The notes: generated from the sequence alone by a model not told the origin. A DNA stretch of 64,000 bases from Pseudomonas sp. UBA5706 (GCF_002419965.1 NZ_DIHC01000043.1:124001-188000); one strand, 5' to 3'; counted from the first letter of the stretch, positions 44,317 through 54,139 are shown. Numbers and translations: made by a program.

Positions 44317-46281
44317 ATGCGGTTTGATCTGGATGGTGAAGGCGCAACTGCTGCACATCTGCCAAGGTTTCAGCGTGCGGGTATTCAGGCACGTCGTCTG
44401 TCGCGGTTGACCTACGTGCTGGGCGCCTTGGGCGTGATTGGCCTGGTCATCTCGCTGTTCGTCGACCTGTTCTCGCCAAACTCCCTGTGGACGGCAGTGC
44501 TCACCAACAGCTCAGCGAGTCTGCTGGTGCTGGTGTCGGCGTTGCAATCGGCCCAGGTGGTCGCCCTATGGCGGGCGCGGGTTATCGCACCCGATGAGAC
44601 TGCGACCTCGCCAGAGGAGCCAATCGCCGCCGACACGCAGGGCTGGTATGACCGGCTGCTCACGCGCGTCGGCGGGGCAGGCACTTCGATGGTTGGCCAG
44701 ATCGGCGCGCCGGTGTTCTGGCTGGCTGGTTGGGCGCTATTGGCACTGATCAGTATTTCGATGATCTGGAATCTCGCGCTGATCGGCACCAATGTCGGCC
44801 TCACGGGTAGCGTGGTGGGCGGTTTGCTGCTGCTGATCGGCTTTGGCCTGTTGGTGCTGGAGCGCCAGTTCAGCAACGAATCCGTAGCGAGCTGGCCCGA
44901 AGCCGAACAACTGGCGCAGATCGCACGCCTGACGATTGGCACGTTGCTGATTGCTGCGTTGTGCCTGTTCTTTTCCTCGGCCGATCGCGTATGGCCCGCC
45001 AGGCTGGCGGTGCTCATTGGCTTGCTGCCGGGCCTGGTGGCTGTAGAGCTGCTGATTCGGGCGCTGCTGTCGATCTTCAGCCCTCGCAACGAACGCCTTG
45101 AACCGCGTCTGGTGGCCAGCAGCTTCGGGGCTGGCCTGCTGCGGTGGCCACCACGTCCGCTGACGGCGCTGCAGAACGAATTGCACAATCGCTTCGGCAT
45201 CGACCTACGACAGATCTGGGCGTTTACCTTCATGCGTCGCGCATTCCTGCCTGTGATGGTGGTGATCGTCGCCCTCGGCTGGGCGCTGAGTGGTGTGCAC
45301 GAGATCCCGATGCAGGGCCGTGGGATCTATGAGCGCTTCGGCAAACCGGTCGAGGTCATGGGCCCTGGGCTGCACGCGGGCTTGCCCTGGCCGTTCGGCA
45401 CCGTATTGCCGGTGGAGAATGGCGTGGTTCATGAGCTGGCGACCAGCGTGTCCGAAGGTGCTGGCGCCGAACAGACGCTCGATCCTGCCGAAGGGCCGCC
45501 GCCGCCCGTCGCTAACCGCCTGTGGGACGCCACTCACATCAATGACAAGTCGCAGGTGATCGCCAGTGGCTCGGGGGACAAGCAGAGCTTCCAGATCGTG
45601 AACATGGACGTGCGCTTCGTTTATCGCATTGGCCTGGACGATCAAGCTGCCATGGCCGCCACCTACAACAGCGCCGACATTCCAGGCCTGATTCGCAGCA
45701 CCGCCAGTCGCGTACTGGTTCATGACTTCGCCTCGCGCACCCTCGATCAATTGCTCGGCGAACAGCGTAGCGACCTTGCCGCCGACATCGGCAGTGCCGT
45801 CGCCCGAGACCTGAAGAAGCTCGACAGCGGCGTGGAAATTCTTGCCACCGTGGTTGAGTCGATTCACCCACCCGCCGGGGCAGCCAATGCTTATCACGCC
45901 GTGCAGGCGGCGCAGATCAGCGCCCAGGCGCTGATCTCACGCGAACGCGGTGCGGCGGCCGACCAGGCCAACCTGGCGCAGTTGCACGCCAGTGTGGCTC
46001 ACGATCAGGCAGCGGCCAATTCCCGTGAAACCCTGGCCACGGCGCAGAGCGCAGACCTGCGTTTCAATGCCGAACAACAGGGTTATGCCAAGGCCGGTCA
46101 GGCGTTTTTGCTCGAGCAGTACTTGAGCCAACTGACCCAAGGCATGACTCACGCCAAATTGCTGGTGCTGGATCACCGTTTGGGCGGCACCAGCGCGCCC
46201 ACCATCGATCTGCGTTCTTTTACCCTCCCGGTCGACCCAGCGGCGTCGCCAAAGTCGGCTGAACAGCCAATGGCTGAATAA
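44317..46281 (+). CDS. large HflK-like band-7 (SPFH) membrane protein
   Basis: The 654-residue protein has several N-terminal membrane helices (about residues 25-230), then another helix near 310 and a band-7/SPFH domain starting around GVHEIPMQGRGIYERFGKPV. The C-terminal stretch (about 520-610) is an Ala/Gln-rich coiled coil. HflK relatives assemble cages in the membrane and modulate FtsH; this version is much longer because of the extra N-terminal helices. GGAG precedes the ATG. It heads a four-gene operon ending in a P-type metal ATPase and follows a Zur-like box. Confidence 0.78.
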   Translation: MRFDLDGEGATAAHLPRFQRAGIQARRLSRLTYVLGALGVIGLVISLFVDLFSPNSLWTAVLTNSSASLLVLVSALQSAQVVALWRARVIAPDETATSPEEPIAADTQGWYDRLLTRVGGAGTSMVGQIGAPVFWLAGWALLALISISMIWNLALIGTNVGLTGSVVGGLLLLIGFGLLVLERQFSNESVASWPEAEQLAQIARLTIGTLLIAALCLFFSSADRVWPARLAVLIGLLPGLVAVELLIRALLSIFSPRNERLEPRLVASSFGAGLLRWPPRPLTALQNELHNRFGIDLRQIWAFTFMRRAFLPVMVVIVALGWALSGVHEIPMQGRGIYERFGKPVEVMGPGLHAGLPWPFGTVLPVENGVVHELATSVSEGAGAEQTLDPAEGPPPPVANRLWDATHINDKSQVIASGSGDKQSFQIVNMDVRFVYRIGLDDQAAMAATYNSADIPGLIRSTASRVLVHDFASRTLDQLLGEQRSDLAADIGSAVARDLKKLDSGVEILATVVESIHPPAGAANAYHAVQAAQISAQALISRERGAAADQANLAQLHASVAHDQAAANSRETLATAQSADLRFNAEQQGYAKAGQAFLLEQYLSQLTQGMTHAKLLVLDHRLGGTSAPTIDLRSFTLPVDPAASPKSAEQPMAE

Positions 46282-46292
46282 GGAGTCGTCAC

Positions 46293-47324
46293 TTGAATCT
46301 GTTTCATAACCACGATCATCACGACCATGCAGGTCACGACCACGGTGGTCATCACCACCACCACGGCGAAGCATCAGGCCCGGTGGGTTTCCCGTGGCGA
46401 CGCGCTGCACTGGCGGCTGTCCTCATCGCGTTTGCAGTGGCTGCGGCAAGCCTGGTGCAGGTGCGCTCCGGTGAGGCGACGGTCATTACCCGCTTTGGCA
46501 ATCCTGCCCGCGTGTTGCTCGACCCCGGCCTGAGCTGGCGCTGGCCCGCGCCGTTCGAAGCGGCCATTCCGGTCGACCTGCGCCTGCGCACCACCTCCAG
46601 CGGCTTGCAGGACGTCGGTACGCGCGATGGTCTGCGCATTATCGTTCAGGCCTATGTGGCCTGGCAGGTGCAGGGCGATCCCGACAACGTGAAGCGCTTC
46701 ATGCGTGCCGTGCAGAATCAGCCCGATGAAGCCGCGCGGCAGATTCGCACGTTCGTCGGTTCCGCGCTGGAAACCACGGCTGCCAGTTTCGACCTTTCGA
46801 GCCTGATCAACACCGACGCCAATCAAGTGCGCATTGCCGACTTCGAGAGCCAGCTGCGCCAGCAAATCGATAAGCAATTGCTGACCACTTATGGCGTACG
46901 CGTCCTGCAAGTGGGTGTAGAGCGTCTAACGTTGCCCTCGGTCACGCTCAACGCGACGGTCGACCGGATGCGTGCCGAGCGTGAAACCATCGCCACGGAA
47001 CGAACGGCCATCGGCAAGCGCGAGGCGGCGCAGATTCGGTCTGCGGCCGAGCGCGACGCGCGCATCGTGGAGGCGGATGCCACGGTGAAAGCCGCCGACA
47101 TCGAAGCGCAGTCCCGCGTAGAGGCCGCACTGATCTACGGCCGGGCCTACGCCAGCTCGCCACAGCTGTACAACCTGCTGCGCTCGCTGGATACGTTGGG
47201 CACTGTCGTCGGCCCGACCACCAAGCTGATTCTGCGCACCGACGCCGCCCCGTTCCGCGTGCTGGTTGACGGTCCGCCCCTGCTGGATGGCAGGCAGGAC
47301 GGCAAGCCTGGAACGCAGCCATGA
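46293..47324 (+). CDS. HflC/HflK-like band-7 protein with His-rich N-terminus
   Basis: The 343-residue protein starts with a cytoplasmic His/Asp cluster (residues about 5-25, containing HDHHDHAGHDHGGHHHHH), a likely zinc-binding tail. One membrane helix follows (about 37-54), then a band-7 domain from VRSGEATVITRFGNPARVL and a coiled coil with AAQIRSAAERDARIVEAD. It lies 11 bp after the larger band-7 gene and overlaps the next by 4 bp. The His tail is the clearest sign that the complex handles metal. Confidence 0.8.
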   Translation: MNLFHNHDHHDHAGHDHGGHHHHHGEASGPVGFPWRRAALAAVLIAFAVAAASLVQVRSGEATVITRFGNPARVLLDPGLSWRWPAPFEAAIPVDLRLRTTSSGLQDVGTRDGLRIIVQAYVAWQVQGDPDNVKRFMRAVQNQPDEAARQIRTFVGSALETTAASFDLSSLINTDANQVRIADFESQLRQQIDKQLLTTYGVRVLQVGVERLTLPSVTLNATVDRMRAERETIATERTAIGKREAAQIRSAAERDARIVEADATVKAADIEAQSRVEAALIYGRAYASSPQLYNLLRSLDTLGTVVGPTTKLILRTDAAPFRVLVDGPPLLDGRQDGKPGTQP

Positions 47325-48388
47325 GCGAGCGAGACTCGACTTCCGTCGATCGCCCAGCGGTCAACAGCCCTTGGCTGCAGGCCAGCCGCCTGGCGTTCGT
47401 TGGACTGTACGTGGTGACGTTGCTGGCCGCGCTTGGCTGGGCGGTGTCCAACGTGCGGCAGATCGATCCGCAGAACCGCGCCGTGGTGTTTCGTTTCGGC
47501 GAACTGGATCGCGTACAGAATGCCGGATTGTTGCTGGCCTGGCCGCAACCCTTCGAACAGGTCGTGCTGCTGCCTTCGGCGGATCGCGTGATCGAACGTC
47601 ACGTGGAAACGCTGCTGCGCTCGCCGACTGCACTTGCGGCTGACAAGGTCACCAGCTTCGCCACCCCGATGAGCGACGCTTTGGCGGGATCGGGTTTTCT
47701 GCTGACCGGCGACGCTGGCGTCGTACAACTGGATGTGACGGCGTATTACAAAGTAAGCGACCCTCGCGAATTTGTGTTGCAAGGCGAGCATGTGCTGCCG
47801 GCGCTGGATCGCCTGGTCAACCGCAGTGCAGTCAGCCTCACGGCGGCGCGGGACCTGGACACCATTCTCGTCGCACGCCCTGAGCTGGTTGGCTCCGACA
47901 GCCAATCGGCCGAGCGCCGCGAACGACTGCGTGGTGATCTGGTGCAGGGCATCAACCAGCGCCTCGACGACCTGACGGCCACGGGCGTGGGGCTCGGCGT
48001 CGAAGTGGTGCGGGTTGATGTGCAGTCGAGTCTGCCTGGCGCCGCAGTCAACGCCTTCAACGCGGTCCTGACCGCCAGCCAGCAGGCAGATCAGGCCGTG
48101 GCCAACGCGCGGACCGATGCCGAAAAGCAAAACCAGAGCGCCAATCAACAGGCCGATCGTACGCTGCAAGTCGCCCATGCGCAGGCCTCTGAGCGATTGG
48201 CCAAGGCGCAGACTGATACGGCTGCGGTGACCGGGCTGACGCAATCGATTCAGAACAGAAGCGATCCGGGTCTGCTGCTGCGCCTTTATCGCGAGCGCGT
48301 GCCAGGCATCCTCCAGCAGGCCGGATCCGTGACGACGGTCGATCCCCATGACGATTCACGCCTGATCATTCAGGGAGCCGATAAATGA
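47321..48388 (+). CDS. HflK-like band-7 protein, third of the trio
   Basis: The 355-residue protein has one N-terminal helix (about residues 26-44) and a band-7 domain from NVRQIDPQNRAVVFRFGELD. The C-terminal part is Gln/Ala-rich and helical. It overlaps both neighbours by 4 bp, so translation of all three and the ATPase is coupled. With the two preceding proteins it probably forms a hetero-oligomeric membrane scaffold beside the metal transporter. The precise role is not known to me. Confidence 0.78.
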   Translation: MSERDSTSVDRPAVNSPWLQASRLAFVGLYVVTLLAALGWAVSNVRQIDPQNRAVVFRFGELDRVQNAGLLLAWPQPFEQVVLLPSADRVIERHVETLLRSPTALAADKVTSFATPMSDALAGSGFLLTGDAGVVQLDVTAYYKVSDPREFVLQGEHVLPALDRLVNRSAVSLTAARDLDTILVARPELVGSDSQSAERRERLRGDLVQGINQRLDDLTATGVGLGVEVVRVDVQSSLPGAAVNAFNAVLTASQQADQAVANARTDAEKQNQSANQQADRTLQVAHAQASERLAKAQTDTAAVTGLTQSIQNRSDPGLLLRLYRERVPGILQQAGSVTTVDPHDDSRLIIQGADK

Positions 48389-50322
48389 GTGGCGACACCG
48401 CACACATCCATGACCACGGCGATGCTCCGGTGCCCGGCAGCATGCTGAGCAGCACCGAGCAACGCAGCGCTGCACGGCAGTTGACGCTAGCGATGCTGGC
48501 GTTGGGGCTGCTTGCGCTGGGGCTGGTCTGGCGTTTCCTTGCGCCTGAGCAGGTGGGCGTCAGCCAGCTACTGTTGGGTGCCGCGTCTTTGCTGGTGGCG
48601 ATTCCGGTGGTCAGCGCCGGCTGGCACAGCTTGCGCTACCCAAGCCTGCACGGCATTACCGATCAACTGATCGCGCTGGCAATGCTCGGCGCCTGGGCCA
48701 CGGGTGATCTGATGACCGCCGCCTTGCTGCCGATCATCATGATCTTTGGCCACGTGCTGGAAGAACGCAGCGTCATCGGCTCTCAGGAAGCGATTCAGGC
48801 CCTCGGCAAGCTCACCCGCAGCCACGCACGACTGATTGCCGCCGACGGCTCGATTCGGGAAGTGGATAACGGCGCTCTGGTGGCGGGGGATCTTGTCGAA
48901 GTCCGCGCTGGTGACCGAGTGCCTGCCGACGGTCTGGTGATCTCGGGTCAAGCCAGCCTCGACACCGCGCCGATCACTGGCGAGTCGGTGCCGCTGGAGG
49001 CCCGTGCAGGCATGGAAGTGTTTGGCGGTGCGATCAATCTCGACGGCTTGCTGCGCCTGGAAGTGACACGTATTGGCAACGAATCGACGCTGGGCAAGGT
49101 CATTGCGCTGATGCAAAGCGCCGAACGCTCCAAGCCGCCCATCACGCGGTTGCTCGAGCGCTACGCTGGCAGCTACATGGTGTTGGTGTTGCTGATCGCA
49201 GCGGTTACCTGGTTCATCACCAACAATGCGCAGGCGATGCTGGCGGTGCTGGTCGCAGCCTGCCCCTGTGCGCTGGTACTGTCGGCGCCTGCCACGGCGA
49301 TTGCCGGGATCGCCGTGGCTGCGCGACACGGCATCCTGATTCGCAGTTCGGCGTTCCTCGAAGAACTGGCCGATCTGACTTCGCTGGTGGTGGACAAGAC
49401 CGGCACTCTGACTTTCGGTAGCCTTCGCCTGCAGTCGATACAGGCAGTGGCTGCGAAGGACGATGAGATAATCGCGCTGGCCGCAAGTCTTGGTTCGGCC
49501 AGCAGCCACCCGGTCAGTCGCGCGCTGGCCGGGCTGGTAGAGAAGGATCATCTGCTGGCGCTCGAAGACATTCGCGAGCGTCAGGGCCTGGGTGTGGTCG
49601 CGCAGACGGCACGTGGCGAAGCGGCGTTGGGTCGCCCCGAGCTATTCACGCAACTGGGCATCGACACCTCGCCGGTGCCCAACCACGACGGCCCGATCGC
49701 CGGGCTGGCGGTGGACGGCGTGTTCCTCGCTTGGCTGCTGCTCGCTGACAGCCTCAAGCCAGAGGCGCGCCAAGCGCTGGACGAACTGCGAGACTTGGGC
49801 CTGGGCCGTCAACTGCTGTTGACCGGCGACCGTCAGAGCGTGGCCGACAGCTTGGGGCGGGAGGTCGGCATTAGTGACATTCATGCGCAAGCCTTGCCTG
49901 AAGACAAACTCAATCGGGTGATGGACGAGATCGATAAGGGCTTCCGACCCATGGTCGTGGGCGACGGCATCAACGACTCCCTCGCGCTGAAAGCAGGGGT
50001 AGTTGGCGTCGCCATGGGGGCGGGCGGGGCAGACATTGCACTGGCCTCTGCCGACATTGTGCTCATCGGCAGCGACCTGCGGCGCCTGGGCACTTGCGTG
50101 CGCTTGAGTCGTCAATGCCGCTCCACGCTGCAGGTCAACGTAATCATTGGCCTGGGCTGGACGCTGGCAATTGTGGCCCTTGCAGCATTCGGCGTGCTGG
50201 GCGTTGCGGGCGCCATGATCGCCGCCATCCTGCACAATCTCAGCACGCTCCTGGTGCTGGGTAATGCGGGGCGTTTGTTGCGATTCCATGAGCCGATCGG
50301 AAAATTTCACAATCCATCGTAA
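48385..50322 (+). CDS. hmtA: P1B-type heavy-metal ATPase, HmtA-like
   Basis: The 645-residue protein carries the transmembrane metal motif CPC (AACPCALVLS, about residue 293), the phosphorylation site DKTGTLT, the SHPVSRAL His-Pro motif and the hinge GDGINDS. It has a short His-containing tail (HIHDHGD) but no N-terminal HMA domain. Pseudomonas aeruginosa HmtA (PA2435), at the end of an HflK/HflC-like operon, was described as a zinc/copper importer. Zur-type control here agrees with import under zinc shortage. Export, as in CadA/ZntA, is the alternative. Confidence 0.75.
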   Translation: MSGDTAHIHDHGDAPVPGSMLSSTEQRSAARQLTLAMLALGLLALGLVWRFLAPEQVGVSQLLLGAASLLVAIPVVSAGWHSLRYPSLHGITDQLIALAMLGAWATGDLMTAALLPIIMIFGHVLEERSVIGSQEAIQALGKLTRSHARLIAADGSIREVDNGALVAGDLVEVRAGDRVPADGLVISGQASLDTAPITGESVPLEARAGMEVFGGAINLDGLLRLEVTRIGNESTLGKVIALMQSAERSKPPITRLLERYAGSYMVLVLLIAAVTWFITNNAQAMLAVLVAACPCALVLSAPATAIAGIAVAARHGILIRSSAFLEELADLTSLVVDKTGTLTFGSLRLQSIQAVAAKDDEIIALAASLGSASSHPVSRALAGLVEKDHLLALEDIRERQGLGVVAQTARGEAALGRPELFTQLGIDTSPVPNHDGPIAGLAVDGVFLAWLLLADSLKPEARQALDELRDLGLGRQLLLTGDRQSVADSLGREVGISDIHAQALPEDKLNRVMDEIDKGFRPMVVGDGINDSLALKAGVVGVAMGAGGADIALASADIVLIGSDLRRLGTCVRLSRQCRSTLQVNVIIGLGWTLAIVALAAFGVLGVAGAMIAAILHNLSTLLVLGNAGRLLRFHEPIGKFHNPS

Positions 50323-50366
50323 GCCTTTGAATCCGGCGCCTCCCGTGGAAGCACCGGATTAAAGGC
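50323..50366 (+). terminator. hairpin after the ATPase gene
   Basis: GCCTTTGAATCCGG pairs with CCGGATTAAAGGC with one bulged base, around an 17-base loop, directly after the stop codon. There is no T-run on the plus strand, so it may end transcription inefficiently or protect the mRNA end. Confidence 0.55.
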
Positions 50367-50600
50367 TCGCGCTAAGTATAAAAATTCGCTTGAGCTTTGA
50401 AGCACTCTGTAACAAATTACAGTGAGTCATGAAGAGGGTGATCCATCACAGGCTTCACATTGGCTCGATCCTGGGCGCAAGGAAGTACCCGGTAGTAGGT
50501 TCGTCGTCGTCATTCACAAAAGCCGATAGCCTGACGGTTCCTTAGTGGAGCCGGTTTTGGACTACCCTTTTCCGTGTTTCTGGATCAGGGGGTTTTCTCA

Positions 50601-51785
50601 ATGCTCGCGCAACTTCCACCGGCGTTACAGAAGCTTCACTTACCACTGCGGCTCAAGCTTTGGGATGGCAATGAAGTCGAGCTGGGGGCTGACCCCAGCG
50701 TCACGATTGTCGTCAAGGACCCCTCGCTGGTGTCCGATTTCACTCACCCAAGCCTCGACTTGCTGGGCAGCGCGTTCGTCGAAGGCCGCCTGGAGCTTGA
50801 AGGCTCGATCAGCGAAGTCATGCGCGTCTGCGACGAGCTGACGGCGGCCCTGGTGGATGAGGATGATGACGTGGTCCCGGTCCGCACCGAACATGACAAG
50901 GAAACCGACGCCAAATCGGTTTCCTACCACTACGACCTTTCAAACGACTTCTATCAGCTGTGGCTGGACAAGGAGATGGTCTATTCCTGCGCGTATTTCA
51001 AGACCGGCGAGGAGACGCTTGAGCAGGCGCAGCACGACAAGTTCGACCATCTGTGTCGCAAGCTGCGGCTCAAGCCCGGCGAGTACTTGCTCGATGTCGG
51101 ATGTGGGTGGGGCGGTCTGGCCCGCTTTGCCGCGCGCGAGTATGGCGTAAAAGTGTTTGGTATTACCTTGAGCCGCGAGCAACTGGCGCTGGCGCGAGAA
51201 CGGGTTAAAGCCGAAGGCCTGGAAGAGCGGGTGGAACTGCAGTTGCTCGATTATCGCGACTTGCCCCAGGACGGCCGCTTCGACAAGATCGTGAGCGTTG
51301 GCATGTTCGAGCATGTCGGTCACGCCAACCTTGAGCTTTACGGCAAATGCCTGTTTGGCGCGGTGAAGGAGGGCGGGCTGGTAATGAATCATGGCATCAC
51401 GGCCAAGCACACCGACGGGCGTCCCGTGGGTCGGGGCGCTGGCGATTTCATCGACCGCTACGTCTTTCCCAATGGTGAGCTGCCGCATCTGGCGATGATT
51501 AGCGGATTCATCAGCGAGGCCGGCCTGGAAGTCGTCGACGTGGAAAGCCTGCGGTTGCATTACGCCAAGACCCTCGATCACTGGAGCGCGCGGCTGGAAG
51601 AAAAACTGGACGTGGCAGCGGCGATGGTCCCGGACCAGGCACTGCGCATTTTCCGCCTGTATTTGGCAGGCTGTGCTTACGCGTTTTCCAAGGGCTGGAT
51701 CAACCTGCATCAGATTCTGGCGGTCAAGCCGTATGCCGACGGCGGCCATGATCTGCCGCTGACACGGGATGATGTGTACGCATAG
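50601..51785 (+). CDS. cfa: cyclopropane-fatty-acyl-phospholipid synthase
   Basis: The 394-residue enzyme transfers a methylene group from S-adenosylmethionine to double bonds of membrane lipids, typically at stationary phase. The SAM site LLDVGCGWGGLARFAA is near residue 172, YHYDLSNDFY near 110, and the active-site GMFEHVGH near 235. The start MLAQLPPALQ was chosen over one nine codons upstream because AGGGGG precedes it. It is followed by a strong terminator shared with cls on the opposite strand. Confidence 0.93.
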   Translation: MLAQLPPALQKLHLPLRLKLWDGNEVELGADPSVTIVVKDPSLVSDFTHPSLDLLGSAFVEGRLELEGSISEVMRVCDELTAALVDEDDDVVPVRTEHDKETDAKSVSYHYDLSNDFYQLWLDKEMVYSCAYFKTGEETLEQAQHDKFDHLCRKLRLKPGEYLLDVGCGWGGLARFAAREYGVKVFGITLSREQLALARERVKAEGLEERVELQLLDYRDLPQDGRFDKIVSVGMFEHVGHANLELYGKCLFGAVKEGGLVMNHGITAKHTDGRPVGRGAGDFIDRYVFPNGELPHLAMISGFISEAGLEVVDVESLRLHYAKTLDHWSARLEEKLDVAAAMVPDQALRIFRLYLAGCAYAFSKGWINLHQILAVKPYADGGHDLPLTRDDVYA

Positions 51786-51831
51786 TTGCGCACGCGATGG
51801 ACTGTGAGAGCGAGTTCATCGGCGATTGAAA

Positions 51832-51863
51832 CAGACAGCCGACCCATCACGGTCGGCTGTCTG
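51832..51863. terminator. bidirectional terminator between cfa and cls
   Basis: CAGACAGCCGAC and GTCGGCTGTCTG form a perfect 12-bp stem around eight bases. It sits between two convergent genes and can stop transcription from both sides. Confidence 0.85.
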
Positions 51864-51898
51864 CGCTTTCGCAGTCGTTGGAGTGATGTGCTTACAGA

Positions 51899-53338
51899 TC
51901 ACAAAATCGGTGAGATCAACCGTGCGACGCGCATGCCTAATTGCTGCAAATGAGGCGTCTCCTTGCTTTCATCGATGCTGATCTCATGCGCCTGCGCGAA
52001 ATCATCGCTGAGCATCGCCTCGACCTGGCTTGCAAAATCTTCATCCACTGTCAGCAGCATTAATTCGAAATTCAACCGGAACGAGCGGTTATCCAGGTTG
52101 GCGCTGCCAATGGCTGAAATCTCGTTGTCCACTAACACCACCTTTTGGTGCAGGAAGCCTGGCGTGTAGCGAAAAATGCGTACACCGGCGCGCACCGCTT
52201 CGAAGGCGAACAGATTGGACGCTGCGTACACCGTGTAATGGTCCGGGCGTGAAGGCAGTAGCAACCGCACGTCGACCCCTCGCAACACCGCCAGGCGCAG
52301 CGCTGCAGACACCGGTTCATCGGGAATGAAGTACGGCGTGGTAATCCACACACGCTCCTTCGCTGCATGAATCGCTTCGACGAAGAACAGCGAGCACGTC
52401 TCTTGGGAGTCGGCTGGCCCGCTGGCCAGCAACTGACACAGCACGCCGTCCTCCGGGTAGCTCTCCGGCAAAATCAAGGGTGGCAGCTCGCGGGTTGCCC
52501 AGAACCAGTCCTCTGCAAACGATTCCTGCAAACAGGCAACCACCGGCCCGACAATCGCAACATGCGTATCCCGCCAAGGCGCCAAGGGCGGTTTGAGCCC
52601 CAGGTATTCGTCACCTACGTTATGCCCTCCCACAAAACCTGTGACGCCATCTACCACCACGATCTTGCGGTGGTTACGGAAGTTGACCTGAAAGCGGTTG
52701 AGCCAACTGCCGCGGGTGGCGAAGGCCTTTATCTGGACGCCGCCTGCGCGCAACTTTTCGATGTACCGGGCGGGCAGCGAGTGACTGCCAATCTGATCGT
52801 ACAGCACAAAAACCTCGACGCCTTCGGCCGCTTTTTCCAACAACAGCGATTGCAACCGGCGTCCAAGGTCATCGTCATGAATGATGAAAAACTGGACGAA
52901 CACCACCTTCTTCGCCGCACTGATGGCCTTGAAAATCGCCGTGAACGTGGCGTCGCCATTGATCAACAACTTCACTTCGTTATTGGCCAGGCATGGCATC
53001 CTTCCGAGCTTGGGCATGGCGCGCAGGGATTCATAGGCGTCCGAGCGACGTGCTGCTACCGCTTCTTCGATCCAGGGTTTCCAGTTGAAATCCGCGATGG
53101 CATTGCGCATTTCACTGTTGGCCTGGCGGCGCGCCTTCACGTAAGCGTCGAACGTACTGCGACCAAAAATCAGATAGGGAATGAGGGTGATGTACGGGAT
53201 GAAAATCAGCGGCATCGCCCATGCGATTGAGCCCTGTGCAGTGCGCACGGTCAGCAACGCATGAATCGCTGCTACGATGCCGAGCAAGTGGGTGAAGCCA
53301 ATCAAATAGCCGAAGAAATACGGGCTGTGGTAATCCAT
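51899..53338 (-). CDS. cls: cardiolipin synthase
   Basis: The 479-residue membrane enzyme joins two phosphatidylglycerol molecules to cardiolipin. It has two N-terminal helices (starting SPYFFGYLIGFTHLLGIVAA) and two phospholipase-D HKD motifs: NHRKIVVVDG near residue 220 and HQKVVLVDNE near 398. The start MDYHSPYF is chosen because AAGG lies before it; a TTG two codons upstream is possible. The layout matches ClsA. It is convergent with cfa, another membrane-lipid gene. Confidence 0.93.
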   Translation of the reverse strand: MDYHSPYFFGYLIGFTHLLGIVAAIHALLTVRTAQGSIAWAMPLIFIPYITLIPYLIFGRSTFDAYVKARRQANSEMRNAIADFNWKPWIEEAVAARRSDAYESLRAMPKLGRMPCLANNEVKLLINGDATFTAIFKAISAAKKVVFVQFFIIHDDDLGRRLQSLLLEKAAEGVEVFVLYDQIGSHSLPARYIEKLRAGGVQIKAFATRGSWLNRFQVNFRNHRKIVVVDGVTGFVGGHNVGDEYLGLKPPLAPWRDTHVAIVGPVVACLQESFAEDWFWATRELPPLILPESYPEDGVLCQLLASGPADSQETCSLFFVEAIHAAKERVWITTPYFIPDEPVSAALRLAVLRGVDVRLLLPSRPDHYTVYAASNLFAFEAVRAGVRIFRYTPGFLHQKVVLVDNEISAIGSANLDNRSFRLNFELMLLTVDEDFASQVEAMLSDDFAQAHEISIDESKETPHLQQLGMRVARLISPIL

Positions 53339-53526
53339 GCGCAACCTTGTGCTAGAGGCATATTGATGTCTAACAGACCACAGCGCGCGAGGATTGTCGC
53401 TATTTTCTTACAGCTGCAACTGGTGATGGGATTGATCGTCTAATCGTCATCGTCTGGCTGCCGGGGTTCAACGGTGAGCTAGCAGACCGCAATCAAACTG
53501 CTCAAGAGCAAAAGGAAATCAGATTC

Positions 53527-54048
53527 ATGAAAAAGCGTGTATTGGCGTTGATGGTTTGTCTGGCCGCGCCGTTCGCGCAGGCCCAGGTGCTACAGCCGGG
53601 ATTATGGGAGCTGACTTCAAACAACATGCAGGTCGACGGTCAGCAGATGCCGGACATGCAAGTCATGCTCGCACAGCTGCAAATGATGGCGCCGCAACAG
53701 CGCGCGGCCATGGAACAAATGTTGGCAAAACAAGGAATTACCTTGGGTGGGCAGGGGGTCCGGGTTTGTCTGACCCCCGAGCAAGTGAAGAATGAGCAGA
53801 TCCCTCTCACTGATCCCAAGACCGGTTGCACTCAGCAAATCACGGAGCGCAACGGCGCGACCTGGAAGTTTAAGTTTAGCTGCCCTCGTGCACAGGGTAC
53901 GGGCACCGCCCAGTTTCTCAGCGATCGCGCCTTTAATACTCATGTCATTGGCTCGTTCAACGCCACCGGCCAGCAGCAGAACGGGAGCATGGATACCAAA
54001 GCCGTGTGGCTAGGGCAGGAATGTGGAGCAGTCAAACCTCGTACTTGA
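53527..54048 (+). CDS. DUF3617-family periplasmic protein
   Basis: The 173-residue protein has a clear signal peptide (MKKRVLALMVCLAAPFAQAQ). The mature part opens with VLQPGLWELTSNNMQVDGQQ, the DUF3617 signature, and has a Met/Gln-rich stretch (about residues 40-70) and conserved cysteines at CLTPEQ, GCTQQ, FSCP and QECG. No function is established for the family. GGAAATCAG precedes the ATG. The parS palindrome follows its stop codon. Confidence 0.82.
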   Translation: MKKRVLALMVCLAAPFAQAQVLQPGLWELTSNNMQVDGQQMPDMQVMLAQLQMMAPQQRAAMEQMLAKQGITLGGQGVRVCLTPEQVKNEQIPLTDPKTGCTQQITERNGATWKFKFSCPRAQGTGTAQFLSDRAFNTHVIGSFNATGQQQNGSMDTKAVWLGQECGAVKPRT

Positions 54049-54109
54049 TCTCTACTACTCGTCATGATGCCTCGCGCGCCGGGGCGCTATCGATGTTCAG
54101 CCAAACTGA

Positions 54110-54139
54110 AAGATGATGTTCCACGTGGAACATCATCTT
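54110..54139. promoter_or_regulatory. parS centromere site in a 30-bp perfect palindrome
   Basis: The core TGTTCCACGTGGAACA (54117-54132) fits the bacterial parS consensus and contains the pseudomonad GTTCCACGTGGAAC half-sites exactly. The symmetry extends without a mismatch to 30 bp. ParB would load here, in line with an origin-proximal location. The long stem could also act as a terminator for the upstream gene. Confidence 0.88.

Noticed and set aside
43932..44327. 131-codon plus-strand frame before the band-7 operon
   Set aside because: It spans the promoter and Zur-like box, overlaps the operon start, and looks unlike any protein family.
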